Source: Methylocystis parvus OBBP (GTDB taxonomy: Bacteria > Pseudomonadota > Alphaproteobacteria > Rhizobiales > Beijerinckiaceae). From it: a stretch of DNA of 64,000 nt. The notes below the pieces were generated by a model that was not told the origin of the DNA, did no database searches, and was given only the letters and a program-made list of their open reading frames with translations. How positions within the stretch are numbered: position 1 is the stretch's first letter; each line of letters starts with the position of its first letter. Positions 52,288-60,993 of this stretch are shown here, in pieces. The translations under genes were made by a program, and so were the position numbers. The stretch covers positions 124,001 through 188,000 of the forward strand of contig NZ_CP092968.1 of NCBI RefSeq assembly GCF_027571405.1, written 5' to 3'.

Positions 52288-52306
52288 TTGGCGCAAATGG
52301 CGCCAA
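52288..52306. promoter_or_regulatory. Inverted repeat upstream of haoA
   Basis: TTGGCGC (52288-52294) and GCGCCAA (52300-52306) with a 5-bp spacer lie 78 bp before haoA and 73 bp before the divergent phosphatase. Candidate operator; the regulator is unknown. Confidence 0.4.
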
Positions 52307-52378
52307 CCCTGCTTTCTTCCGCCCGCGTCCGACTCGTTGTCGTCCTTTCGCACCATAAATGAAATCACAGATTGGACC

Positions 52379-53116
52379 ATGACAGGACGAACGATCTTGA
52401 ACGCGGCCGCGCCGGACGGGTTACGCATTTACGCGGTCGGCGACATTCACGGTCGCGCCGATCTTCTGGCGCGCCTTGGCGATCTCGTCGCGGCCGACCT
52501 CCGCAGAGGCGATTACGACGAGGCGTTGACGATCTTTCTCGGCGACTATGTGGACCGCGGACTCGATTCGCGCGGCGTCGTCGAACGCCTCAGGCTGGCA
52601 GATTTTCCGACTCCCATCATCACGTTGCGCGGCAATCACGAAGACGCGATGCTGCGCTATCTCGACGATCCGGCGATGCTCGACCAGTTCGCCGCCTTTG
52701 GCGGGCTCACGACGCTGGCGTCCTACGGGGTCGATCCGGGCAGGGAGATGCGCAATGGCGGCGCGCCGGCGGTGCTGGCGGCGTTTCTCGCGCATTTTCC
52801 CAGGGCGCATCGGGACTTTCTCGAAAAGACGGAATATTCCGCCGAATTCGGCGATTACTTCTTCTGTCACGCCGGCGTGCGGCCGCATGTGCCGCTGGAA
52901 AGGCAGGATCCGCAGGACCTGATCTGGATTCGCTATGAATTCCTGAACTATCGCGGGGCGTTCGGAAAAGTCGTCGTGCACGGGCATACGCCGCATGCGC
53001 ATGTCGAAAATCTGGAAAACCGCATCAATCTCGACACCCACGCCTTCAAGAGCGGCCGGCTGACCGCGGTCGTGCTGGAGGGAGAAGGGCGAAGGTTTAT
53101 CGATACGGCCGGCTGA
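52379..53116 (+). CDS. Serine/threonine-type metallophosphatase (PrpA/ApaH-like)
   Basis: 245 residues from the ATG at 52379. Calcineurin-like phosphoesterase motifs in order: GDIHGR (about 20), GDYVDRG (about 55), GNHE (about 84), FFCHAGVRP (about 165) and HGHTPH (about 205), which supply the two-metal site. It is a cytosolic protein or diadenosine-tetraphosphate phosphatase; the substrate cannot be assigned. It is divergent from haoA, though functional linkage is not implied. Confidence 0.88.
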   Translation: MTGRTILNAAAPDGLRIYAVGDIHGRADLLARLGDLVAADLRRGDYDEALTIFLGDYVDRGLDSRGVVERLRLADFPTPIITLRGNHEDAMLRYLDDPAMLDQFAAFGGLTTLASYGVDPGREMRNGGAPAVLAAFLAHFPRAHRDFLEKTEYSAEFGDYFFCHAGVRPHVPLERQDPQDLIWIRYEFLNYRGAFGKVVVHGHTPHAHVENLENRINLDTHAFKSGRLTAVVLEGEGRRFIDTAG

Positions 53117-53174
53117 TATGCATCTTCAAAAGCAGGTATGAATTCTTGCTGTAATCCCCGCAAAAATGGAAGCG

Positions 53175-53552
53175 TCAGCCCACCCTCAACTCGAACGCAT
53201 CCTCCAGATGGCGCGGCAGTTTCCCCGGCGCGATGAAGATCGCGTCGCCGCGCAGCGTGCAGTTCATCGCAAAGGGGTGGGTTGCGACCCAGCGGTTGAC
53301 GGCCCGTGAGATGCGGCGCTGCTTTTGCGGGGTGATGGCGATGAAGGCCTCTTCCAGATCGCCGCGCGCCTTCACTTCGACAAAGGCGATCGTGCCTCCG
53401 CGCTTCGCCACGATGTCGATTTCCCCATCCTTGATGCGGAAGTTGCGGTCGAGGATCGCGTAGAGGCGCGCCCGAAGCCAGAGCGTGGCGATGGTTTCGG
53501 CCTGAAGGCCATAGGCGCGGGCGGCGCGGCGGGCGTTTTCCGGGTCGTTCAT
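53175..53552 (-). CDS. yraN: UPF0102 / YraN family nuclease-like protein
   Basis: 125 residues. The restriction-endonuclease-like fold of YraN is shown by ARAYGLQAETIATLWLRARLY, the core motif GEIDIVAKRGGTIAFVEVKAR (D and ExK catalytic-type residues), and SRAVNRWVATHP. The function is unproven, possibly DNA-repair related. It lies immediately downstream of rsmI, a conserved pairing. Confidence 0.92.
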   Translation of the reverse strand: MNDPENARRAARAYGLQAETIATLWLRARLYAILDRNFRIKDGEIDIVAKRGGTIAFVEVKARGDLEEAFIAITPQKQRRISRAVNRWVATHPFAMNCTLRGDAIFIAPGKLPRHLEDAFELRVG

Positions 53553-53620
53553 GCCGCAAGCTTAACCGTCGATGCGAGGGAAGCGAAGCGCCCCCCGACA
53601 GCGCCGCGACGATGTGATGC

Positions 53621-54535
53621 CTACTTTCCCCGTTCCGCCGCCAGCTGCAGCGCCCGCGCATAAACCTGCCGGCGCGGCTGGCCGGTCGCGGCCGACACCA
53701 CGCTCGCGGCGTCCTTCACCGAATAGGAGTCCAACGCCTCCGTGAGCCGCGCGTCGAGATCGGCCTCCGCGGCTTCGGCGGCGCCTGCTTCCGGCGGGGC
53801 GATTAGAAGGACGATCTCGCCCCTTGGCGGCTCCTCGGTCGCGAGCGCGTCCGACAATTCGTCGAGCCGGCCGCGCCGGACCGACTCGTATATCTTCGTC
53901 AGCTCGCGCGCGATCGCCGCGCTCCTTGGACCGAGAATCGCCGCCGCGTCGGCAAGGGTCTCGGACAAACGTCTCGGGCTTTCGAAAAAGACCAGCGTTC
54001 CCGGCACCGGCGCCAGTTCGGCGAGACGCGCGCGGCGGGGGCCGCTTTTGTGCGGCAGAAAGCCCTCGAAAAAGAAGCGGTCGGTCGGCAGGCCCGCGAC
54101 GACCAGAGCGGCCAGAACGGCGGAAGGGCCGGGGACGGATGTGACATGGACGCCCTTCTTCAGCGCCTCCTGCACCAGCTTGAAGCCGGGATCGGAGACG
54201 AGCGGCGTGCCGGCGTCCGAAACCAGCGCCAAAGCCGCGCCGGATTCGAGCCGCGCCAGCAAATGCGGACGAATCACCTTGGCGTTGTGCTCGTGATAGG
54301 CGACGAGCGGCGTCGAGATGCCGTAATGCGCCAGAAGATTCTTGGTGACGCGCGTGTCCTCGGCGATCACCGCGTCGGCGGCGGCGAGCGTCGACAGCGC
54401 GCGGAAGGAAATGTCCTTGAGATTGCCGATCGGGGTCGCGACAACATGCAGACCCGGTTCGATTTTCTCCGCCTCGGCGCGCAGGCCGAAGGCCGTGTAG
54501 CCCGCGGCGGGGGAGGGGGCGGCGTCGCTGGCCAT
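53621..54535 (-). CDS. rsmI: 16S rRNA 2'-O-ribose C1402 methyltransferase RsmI
   Basis: 304 residues from the ATG at 54535; the frame is open further upstream into the divergent promoter. Tetrapyrrole-methylase fold: LHVVATPIGNLKDISFRAL, AEDTRVTKNLLAHYGI, LVSDAGTPLVSDPGFKLV, VTSVPGPSAVLAALVVAGLP and FFEGFLPHK. It methylates C1402 in the decoding centre together with RsmH. It is divergent from the LpoA-like lipoprotein and followed by yraN, the arrangement common in proteobacteria. Confidence 0.95.
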   Translation of the reverse strand: MASDAAPSPAAGYTAFGLRAEAEKIEPGLHVVATPIGNLKDISFRALSTLAAADAVIAEDTRVTKNLLAHYGISTPLVAYHEHNAKVIRPHLLARLESGAALALVSDAGTPLVSDPGFKLVQEALKKGVHVTSVPGPSAVLAALVVAGLPTDRFFFEGFLPHKSGPRRARLAELAPVPGTLVFFESPRRLSETLADAAAILGPRSAAIARELTKIYESVRRGRLDELSDALATEEPPRGEIVLLIAPPEAGAAEAAEADLDARLTEALDSYSVKDAASVVSAATGQPRRQVYARALQLAAERGK

Positions 54536-54714
54536 GGGCGAAAACTCCAAAGGCGTTCGATATGTCGGCCGATTGTTCGGAATATGGAACGATCTGGCCT
54601 GTCTCGGCAAGGCCTCATTTTATGCTCATTCTGTCATCTATTGACTTTCGGTCGGGGAGGCGGACCCTATGCGCTGGAACAGGCGCGGGGTCATCCGTCG
54701 CAGGGGGTTGGACG

Positions 54715-55944
54715 ATGTATTTTATTGCGGGCTTTCGTGGCGCCCCGTCGCGCCGTGGCGCGCTCGGGCTCTTCGCGGGCGCGGCGGCGTTGGCCCTCGC
54801 CGCCTGCAATCCCGGTTCGGGACCGGGCATTCCGGGCGCCAAGGACCTGCGCATCGGCGCGCCGGCTCCCGCGGGTCAGGTCGCGGTGGCGGACGCCGGC
54901 GAGACGATCGGCGAGGGGGCCGTCAAGGTCGCGCTGATCGTGCCGCTCACCGGCCCCAACGGCGCGTCCTCGGTCGGGGCCTCGCTGCGCAACGCGGCCA
55001 AGCTCGCTTACGCCGACAGCGGCTCGAGCGACGTCACAATTCTGGTCAAGGACGACAAATCCTCGCCCGCCGGCGCCGCCGCGGCGACCCAGGCGGCTGT
55101 CGGCGAAGGCGCCGAGATCATTCTAGGGCCGGTCTTCGCGACCGACGTGAAGGAGGCGGGCCGCGTCGCGCGCGCCGCCGGCAAGCCGGTCATCGCTTTC
55201 TCGACCGACACCTCCGCGGCCGGCAGCGGGCAATATCTTCTGTCCTTCCTCGTCGAGGGCCATGTCGATCGCGGGCTGAGCTACGCCTCGCAGAAGGGCA
55301 AGAAAGCCGTCGCGGTGCTCGCCCCCGAGAATGACTATGGCACGCTGGCGCTCGGACATTTCCAGCAGAGCGCGGCGAATTACGGCCTGCGCGTGCCGCT
55401 GATCGAGCGCTACAAGCCGGGCGCCCCGGCCGAGTCGATCCAGCGCCTCGCCGCCGCGCGCGACCAGTTCGACGCGATCTTCATTCCCGAACAGGCCGAC
55501 GCCATGCCTTCCGTCTCCAAGGAGCTGGCGGCGGCGGGACTCGACTCGAAGAAAGTGCAGATCATCGGCACAGGCCTGTGGAACGACGCGCGTACGCTGA
55601 ACCTGCCGGCGCTGCAGGGCGCCTGGTTCACCGCGCCGGAAAACGCCGGCTTCAACGCTTTCGCGACCCGCTACAAGGCGAAGTTCGGCTCGGACCCGGC
55701 CCGCATCGCGACGCTGGCCTATGACGCCGTGTCCCTCGCCATCGCGCTGTCGCGCTCGCAGGGCTCGCAGCGTTATTCAGATAATGTGCTGACGAATCCG
55801 TCGGGCTTCAACGGCGCCGACGGCGTCTTCCGCTTCAAGCCGGACGGCACCAATGAGCGCGGGCTCTCGGTGCTGGAGATCGGCAGCGGCGCAGCGAAAA
55901 TCGTCTCGCCGGCGCCGAGGACGTTTACGGGGAACGGGGCGTAG
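54715..55944 (+). CDS. Periplasmic-binding-fold lipoprotein, LpoA/penicillin-binding protein activator-like
   Basis: 409 residues from the ATG at 54715. Lipoprotein signal with lipobox ALAAC at about residue 31. The type I periplasmic-binding domain follows: VALIVPLTGPNGASSVGASLRNAAKLAYAD, DDKSSPAGAAAATQAAVGEGAEIILGP, VIAFSTDTSAAG and LAPENDYGTLALGHF (in parts). Position opposite rsmI-yraN is that of lpoA in gammaproteobacteria, so an outer-membrane activator of PBP1A-type synthases is likely; a Leu/Ile/Val-type receptor is the alternative. Confidence 0.82.
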   Translation: MYFIAGFRGAPSRRGALGLFAGAAALALAACNPGSGPGIPGAKDLRIGAPAPAGQVAVADAGETIGEGAVKVALIVPLTGPNGASSVGASLRNAAKLAYADSGSSDVTILVKDDKSSPAGAAAATQAAVGEGAEIILGPVFATDVKEAGRVARAAGKPVIAFSTDTSAAGSGQYLLSFLVEGHVDRGLSYASQKGKKAVAVLAPENDYGTLALGHFQQSAANYGLRVPLIERYKPGAPAESIQRLAAARDQFDAIFIPEQADAMPSVSKELAAAGLDSKKVQIIGTGLWNDARTLNLPALQGAWFTAPENAGFNAFATRYKAKFGSDPARIATLAYDAVSLAIALSRSQGSQRYSDNVLTNPSGFNGADGVFRFKPDGTNERGLSVLEIGSGAAKIVSPAPRTFTGNGA

Positions 55945-55992
55945 ACGGCGCTCGCTCTCGATCTACTCTGCGGATGAAGGCCGCCGCGCTCT

Positions 55993-56093
55993 ATCCCTCC
56001 CCTTGCGGGGAGGGCAGGGTGGGGAAAGGCCCGCGTAAGCGATCAAGATTGTTGACCCCCACCCTCAATCCCTCCCCGCAAGGGGGAGGGAGG
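55993..56093. repeat. Inverted pair of dispersed GC-rich palindromes
   Basis: CCTCCCCTTGCGGGGAGGG with GGGTGGGG, then the inverted CCCCACCCTCAATCCC and CCCTCCCCGCAAGGGGGAGG. Each half is a hairpin and the two halves also pair with each other. It fills the gap between the LpoA-like gene and glyS. Same family as 20265-20413. Confidence 0.8.
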
Positions 56094-56150
56094 CGGCTCA
56101 CGATCAGCGTCCGTGATTCCCTCTTCCTGTGAAACCGGGAGAGGGCAAAA

Positions 56151-58559
56151 TCACGCCCCCGCCTCTCCGGCCACCTTCCCGAAATCCGCCACGCCCGTCA
56201 TCACGCGGCGCAGCTCGGCGAGAAGGCGCAGGCGGTTGAGGCGCAGGTCGGCGTTTTCGGCGTTGACCGTCACCTTGTCGAAAAAGGCGTCGACTGGCTC
56301 GCGCAGTTTCGCCAGCGAACGCATGGCGCCGGCGAAGTCTTCCTTCTCCAGCTTCTCGGCGGTCTCCTCCCGCGCGCGGGCGATGGCGGCGGCGAGCTTG
56401 TGCTCCTCGTGCTCGATGCGCAGATTGGCGGCGTGGCGGTGCGAATAGGCGTTCGGCCCGTCCTTCTTTTCCTCGGCCTTGAGAATATTGACGGCGCGCT
56501 TGAAGCCGGCGAGCAGGTTCTTGCCGTCGTCCGTCGCGAGAAATTTGTCGAGCGCTTCGACTTTCTTCGTAATCATGAGCAGGTCGTCCTGTAACGGCGC
56601 GCCCGCGACGGTCTCCTCCTCGGAGTCGGCGAAGGCCACGGCGCCCAGCGCCGCATCGATAAGATCGTAACGGGCGCCCTTGTCGCGCAAGTAGACCTTC
56701 AGGCGGTCGATGAAAAATTCGAGGAGGGACGAAAGTTGATCCGTTCGCTCCAGTAACTGGTCTTTCGTGAGGGGACGCAGCCTCATGCTGCTGTATCTAT
56801 CAAAAGCATCGCCGAGGGCCTCGTCATCTCGGAGATGTTTTTGAGCAGCAAGGAGCGCATCAAAAGCTGGACGAGTAGAATGCATTGCGATATCGCAGTT
56901 CGCAAAGACAAAAGGCATAAGCATTGCTTCGTTTACGAGGCATAGCCTTACCTCATTCTCCAGCACAATCCTGATCACCCCCAACGCCGCCCTTCGTAGC
57001 GCATAAGGGTCCTTGCTGCCCGTCGGCTTTTCATCAATCGCCCAGAACCCCACAAGCGTATCCAGCTTGTCGGCCAGCGCCACGGCGATCGACACAGGGT
57101 CCTTCGGAACGTAATCGCCCTGGCCCTGCGGCTTGTAATGTTCGTAGCAGGCATTGGCGACGGACGCGTCCTCGCCCTGCGCCCTGGCGTAATAGCTGCC
57201 CATCAGCCCCTGCAATTCGGGGAACTCGCCAACCATCTCGGTCACGAGATCGGCCTTGCAGAGCGTCGCCGCGCGTTCGGCTTTGGCGGGATCGGCGCCG
57301 ACGATGGGAGCAAGCTCCCGCGCCAGCGCTGCGATGCGCGTCACGCGCTGCCCTTGCGTGCCGAGCTTCTCGTGGAAGACGATGTTGTCGAGCTTCGGCA
57401 GACGGTCGGCGAGCTTCGTCTTGAGGTCGGTCTCGTAGAAGAATTTCGCGTCCGACAGGCGCGCGGCGATGACGCGCTCATTGCCGGCGATCACCGTCTC
57501 GCCGCCATCCGTCGCCTCGATATTCGAGACGAGGATGAAACGGTTGGCGAGTCCGCCTCCCCCTTGAGGGGGGAGGTCGGCGGGCGTAGCCTGCCGGATG
57601 GGGGCGACGCCCCCGCCATTCGAGGCTTCACCCCACCCCGCGCCTGCGGCGCGACTCTCCCCCGCGAGGGGAGCGTGCTTGCGCAGCACGAAGCATTTCT
57701 GGTTCACGCGGATCGTCGCGCGAATGACTTCCGGCGGGATGGCCAGGAAACTCTCGTCGAAAGACCCCATCAGCGTCACCGGCCACTCGACAAGGCCGCC
57801 GACTTCCTCCAGGAGTCCCGCGTCTTCGACGAGTTCCAGCCCCTGCGCGAAGGCGAGGCCCCTGGCGTCGTGGAGGATGATGTCGCGGCGACGCTCGGCG
57901 TCGATCACGACCTTCGCCTTTTCCAGCGACATCGCATAATCCTCGAAGCGCTTCACGCGCATCTCGTAAGGCGCGAGGAAGCGATGGCCGCGCGTGACGT
58001 CGCCCGCGACGACGCCGTCGACCTCGAAGGGCACGATGTCCGGCGTCTCGTTCTCGGGCCCGAACGTGGCGACGATCGAGTGCAGCGGCCGGACCCAGCG
58101 CAGTGAATCCGACTGCCGCGAGGCTTCTCCCCAGCGCATCGACTTGGGCCAGGGGAAGCTCTTGACGACGCCGGGCAGAATGTCGGTCAGCACGGCGATC
58201 GTCTCGGCGCCGGGGCGCTCGATGACCGCGAGATAGAATTCCGCGCCCTTCTTGTCCTTCTCGATCCTGGCCTGATCGAGCGAGGCGAGGCCCGCGCTTT
58301 TGAGGAAGCCCGTAATCGCCGCCTCCGGCGCGCCGACGCGGGGGCCCTTGCGCTCCTCGCGCACGTCCGGCTGACGGCCCGGCAGACCGACGACCTGAAG
58401 CGCGAGCCGGCGCGGCGTGGCGTAGGCGGCCGCGCCCTCATAGGTCAGGCCGCGGTCGACGAGCGCATTGGTGACGAGCTTTTTCAGGTCGTCGGCCGCC
58501 TGCCTTTGCATGCGCGCGGGAATTTCTTCGGAAAAGAGTTCGAGGAGAAGGTCGGGCAT
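56151..58559 (-). CDS. glyS: Glycyl-tRNA synthetase beta subunit
   Basis: 802 residues from the ATG at 58559 ([18 protein letters not shown]), longer than the usual 690-750. Family marks: [75 protein letters not shown] and the C-terminal DALR-type anticodon domain. Two oddities: residues about 296-334 ([20 protein letters not shown]...) are a translated dispersed repeat, and residues about 528-601 are encoded by a patch near 50% G+C with atypical codons. It charges tRNA-Gly with GlyQ; glyQ would lie upstream but is not adjacent. Essential, so both inserts must be tolerated. Confidence 0.93.
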   Translation of the reverse strand: MPDLLLELFSEEIPARMQRQAADDLKKLVTNALVDRGLTYEGAAAYATPRRLALQVVGLPGRQPDVREERKGPRVGAPEAAITGFLKSAGLASLDQARIEKDKKGAEFYLAVIERPGAETIAVLTDILPGVVKSFPWPKSMRWGEASRQSDSLRWVRPLHSIVATFGPENETPDIVPFEVDGVVAGDVTRGHRFLAPYEMRVKRFEDYAMSLEKAKVVIDAERRRDIILHDARGLAFAQGLELVEDAGLLEEVGGLVEWPVTLMGSFDESFLAIPPEVIRATIRVNQKCFVLRKHAPLAGESRAAGAGWGEASNGGGVAPIRQATPADLPPQGGGGLANRFILVSNIEATDGGETVIAGNERVIAARLSDAKFFYETDLKTKLADRLPKLDNIVFHEKLGTQGQRVTRIAALARELAPIVGADPAKAERAATLCKADLVTEMVGEFPELQGLMGSYYARAQGEDASVANACYEHYKPQGQGDYVPKDPVSIAVALADKLDTLVGFWAIDEKPTGSKDPYALRRAALGVIRIVLENEVRLCLVNEAMLMPFVFANCDIAMHSTRPAFDALLAAQKHLRDDEALGDAFDRYSSMRLRPLTKDQLLERTDQLSSLLEFFIDRLKVYLRDKGARYDLIDAALGAVAFADSEEETVAGAPLQDDLLMITKKVEALDKFLATDDGKNLLAGFKRAVNILKAEEKKDGPNAYSHRHAANLRIEHEEHKLAAAIARAREETAEKLEKEDFAGAMRSLAKLREPVDAFFDKVTVNAENADLRLNRLRLLAELRRVMTGVADFGKVAGEAGA
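57556..57672. repeat. Dispersed palindromic repeat translated within glyS
   Basis: CCTCCCCCTTGAGGGGGGAGG, GGGGGCGACGCCCCC and CTCTCCCCCGCGAGGGGAG are consecutive hairpins, with the CACCCCACCC flank of the family. It is kept in frame inside glyS with no stop codon. Confidence 0.8.
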
Positions 58560-58903
58560 TTCTCTCAATCGTTCGTACGCGCCTGCGGCGCGAGCGTCGC
58601 CTTGCCCCGCCGCTTCGCGGCGGCCCTCGGCCCTCCCCCTCGAGGGGAGGGTAGGGGACAGCCGTGGCCGGGCTCTTCACTCTCCCTTGGAGGGGGAGGG
58701 TCGGGCGGCGGAGCCGTCCGGGGTGGGGTGACGCGCGCGTGAATGTCCCAAGACCCGTACAACGCCGGATACATCGTGTCGAGAAGCCGTCGCGCAATTT
58801 CGCCGCGATTGCCCGCCCCCCCGCTTTCTCCAGCGGCTTGGCGCGAATCGCGGCGAGCGGATAAAGAGAGGAGGGAGGCTTCGTGAGAAGCCTCCCGAGC
58901 GAG
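58560..58903. other. Intergenic region upstream of glyS
   Basis: 344 bp between glyS and the SH3-like gene. No gene is supported. A dispersed repeat occupies 58621-58733; the rest is ordinary GC-rich sequence. glyQ is not here. Confidence 0.45.
58621..58733. repeat. Dispersed GC-rich palindromic repeat upstream of glyS
   Basis: CCCTCCCCCTCGAGGGGAGGG and CTCTCCCTTGGAGGGGGAG hairpins with a GTCCGGGGTGGGGTGACG flank. Same family as the element inside glyS 950 bp away. Confidence 0.8.
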
Positions 58904-59281
58904 TTAGCGCAGGACGCTGACGCCCGCGTTGACGACATCGCCGGCCGCGTCGACAGGCGCGGATATGACGGCGAGGCCGAGTTCGGCGGGACCGCCGTCC
59001 TGATAGCCGGCGACGCCGCCATGCGGACCGTAAAGATTCCCGTCAAGCGTGCGCGGCATATAGAGATATCCGGCGTGCGGACCATGCGTCACCGCGCACC
59101 AGCTATGGTCGCAGTGATCGATATTGACGATGTCGCCGGCGGCGAGCGTCATCAGATGGCGGCCATGGGGCTGCGTGTGCAGGACGAAATTGCCGCCGAG
59201 CATGGCTTCATAGGCGTTCGCGTTGGAGGCGCCGCCGGCCAAAGCGGCAAGGGCGAGCAGAGAAAGGCGAAGCTTACGCAT
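58904..59281 (-). CDS. Small exported SH3-like domain protein
   Basis: 125 residues from the ATG at 59281, with GGAGG five bases upstream. Signal peptide RKLRLSLLALAALAGGASNANA. The mature part has a bacterial-SH3-like pattern (FVLHTQPHGRHLMTLAAGDIVNIDHCDHSWCAVTHGPHAGYLY), in which VxVRxxPxxxSxxxxxLxxGxxV is replaced by related residues, plus a Gly/Pro tail. Likely a periplasmic or cell-wall-binding module. The function is unknown. It is divergent from surE. Confidence 0.75.
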   Translation of the reverse strand: MRKLRLSLLALAALAGGASNANAYEAMLGGNFVLHTQPHGRHLMTLAAGDIVNIDHCDHSWCAVTHGPHAGYLYMPRTLDGNLYGPHGGVAGYQDGGPAELGLAVISAPVDAAGDVVNAGVSVLR

Positions 59282-59401
59282 ATGTTCCTCCGAACAAGGT
59301 TTTTCTTGCCAAGAAACAGCGCTGTACAAGGCGTAAGGTTCCGCTCTCCGAAAAATTTTTCCCGGCCCTTGACTAATGCTGCGCCGGTTCGAGGCTCCTG
59401 A

Positions 59402-60193
59402 ATGCGCATTCTCGTAACCAATGACGACGGAGTCCATGCGCCCGGCCTCGCCGTCGCGGAGAAGATTGCGCGCGAGATTTCGGACGACGTCTTCGTCGTC
59501 GCGCCGGAATGGGAGCAATCGGGCGTCGCGCACTCTCTGTCTCTCAACGATCCCTTGCGCCTGCGCGAGATTTCGCCGCGCCATTACGCCGTGAAGGGCA
59601 CGCCGACCGACTGCGTGATCATGGCGGTGCGCAAGCTATTGCTCGACCATCCGCCGGATCTTGTCCTTTCCGGGGTCAATAGCGGACAGAACATTGCGGA
59701 GGACGTCACCTATTCCGGCACGATCGCCGGCGCCATGGAGGCGACGATTCTCGGCGTTCCGGCGATCGCGCTGTCGCAATGCTACGACTTCTTCGCGGGC
59801 GAGCGCGTGGTTTACTGGACTTGCGCGGAAACGCATGGCGGCCGCATCGTGCGCAGGCTGCTCGCGGCCGGCATTCCGCAAAACGTGCTCATGAACGTCA
59901 ATTTCCCCGCTTGCGGGCCGGGCGACGTCAAAGGCGTCGCGGTGACCATGCAGGGGCGGCGCAGCAATGATCTGATGCGGATCGAGGACCGCAAGGACGG
60001 GCGCGGCAATCCTTATCACTGGATTTCGTTCCAGCGGGCCAATTTCACGCCCGGCGCCGGAACGGACCTGCTGGCGGTGGAGGAGAAGAAGATCTCGGTG
60101 ACGCCGCTGCAGCTCGACCTCACGGACCATCCGACCGTGACCCGGCTCGCCGCCGAATTTGACGCGGACGCGCCGGGGGAGAAGACAAGCTGA
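59402..60193 (+). CDS. surE: 5'/3'-nucleotidase SurE
   Basis: 263 residues. The N-terminal metal and catalytic motif MRILVTNDDGVHAPG, then VVAPEWEQSGVAHSLSL, YAVKGTPTDCV, LVLSGVNSGQNIAEDVTYSGTIAGAMEA and NVNFP. It dephosphorylates nucleoside monophosphates and short polyphosphate in stationary phase. Its stop overlaps the region of the pcm start (pcm begins at 60193), giving tight coupling in the conserved surE-pcm-nlpD cluster. Confidence 0.96.
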   Translation: MRILVTNDDGVHAPGLAVAEKIAREISDDVFVVAPEWEQSGVAHSLSLNDPLRLREISPRHYAVKGTPTDCVIMAVRKLLLDHPPDLVLSGVNSGQNIAEDVTYSGTIAGAMEATILGVPAIALSQCYDFFAGERVVYWTCAETHGGRIVRRLLAAGIPQNVLMNVNFPACGPGDVKGVAVTMQGRRSNDLMRIEDRKDGRGNPYHWISFQRANFTPGAGTDLLAVEEKKISVTPLQLDLTDHPTVTRLAAEFDADAPGEKTS

Positions 60194-60867
60194 TGATCGA
60201 GCCCGCCAAAGCCGCCTTCGAGGAGCGCGCGGCGCTGCTTCTCGCCGTGCGTCAGGCGGGCGTGCGCGACATCTCGGTGATGCGCGCGATCGAGGCCGTG
60301 CCGCGCGAGGCCTTCGCGCCCTACAAATTTCGCGACCTCGCCAATCGCAACATGGCCCTGCCGCTCGGCTGCGGGCAGACCATGTCGCGCCCCGCCGATC
60401 TCGGCCGCCGCATCGAGGCGCTGCGGATCGGCCGCGGCCATCGCGTTCTGGAGGTGGGGACCGGCTCCGGCTATGGGACGGCGATACTCGCGCGGCTCGC
60501 CCGCGAGGTCGTTTCGCTGGAGCGGTACGAGACGCTCGCCATCGAGGCGGCGCGGCGTCTTGCGGCGCTGCCCGCCGCCAACGCCGCAGCGCTGCATGGA
60601 GACGGTCTCGCGCCGGCGCCGACGCTGGGACAATTCGACCGCATCGTCGTGCAGGCCGCGCTCGATGCGCCGCCCGCCGCGCTGCTGCAACTGCTTTCTC
60701 CAGGCGGGGCGTTGGTTTACGCGCGCCGTGACTTCGCAGAGGGCGAAAAACGCCCGCGTCAACGATTGATTAAGGTTGATCGAATTGAAGGGGGCGATCT
60801 GCGCGAAAACGATCTCGGCCCGCACAGCCTTGGCGCGGCGGCGTTTGGCGTCGCAAAAGCCCTGTAA
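60193..60867 (+). CDS. pcm: Protein-L-isoaspartate O-methyltransferase
   Basis: 224 residues from the ATG at 60193, overlapping the surE stop. PCMT motifs: VPREAFAP, LPLGCGQTMSRP, SAM loop VLEVGTGSGYGTAILARLA, and FDRIVVQAALDAPPAALLQLLSPGG. It repairs isoaspartyl residues in aged proteins. The second gene of surE-pcm-nlpD. The usual VTAA of the post-loop is VQAA, a mild variation. Confidence 0.93.
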   Translation: MIEPAKAAFEERAALLLAVRQAGVRDISVMRAIEAVPREAFAPYKFRDLANRNMALPLGCGQTMSRPADLGRRIEALRIGRGHRVLEVGTGSGYGTAILARLAREVVSLERYETLAIEAARRLAALPAANAAALHGDGLAPAPTLGQFDRIVVQAALDAPPAALLQLLSPGGALVYARRDFAEGEKRPRQRLIKVDRIEGGDLRENDLGPHSLGAAAFGVAKAL

Positions 60868-60993
60868 TTCAGGCGTTTGGGACATGATGAAGATTTTAGC
60901 GACGGCGTTGTCGCGGGATTCATCTTAAACGCCTCCTTAACCCGCTTGCGCGTAGAACTGACGTGTTGATGGTGCGTGCGAGTGGGTCGCGTC

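Noticed and set aside
20265..58733. GC-rich palindromes as transcription terminators
   Set aside because: They recur as families at several loci, sit inside genes, and lack T-runs, so they are listed as dispersed repeats instead.
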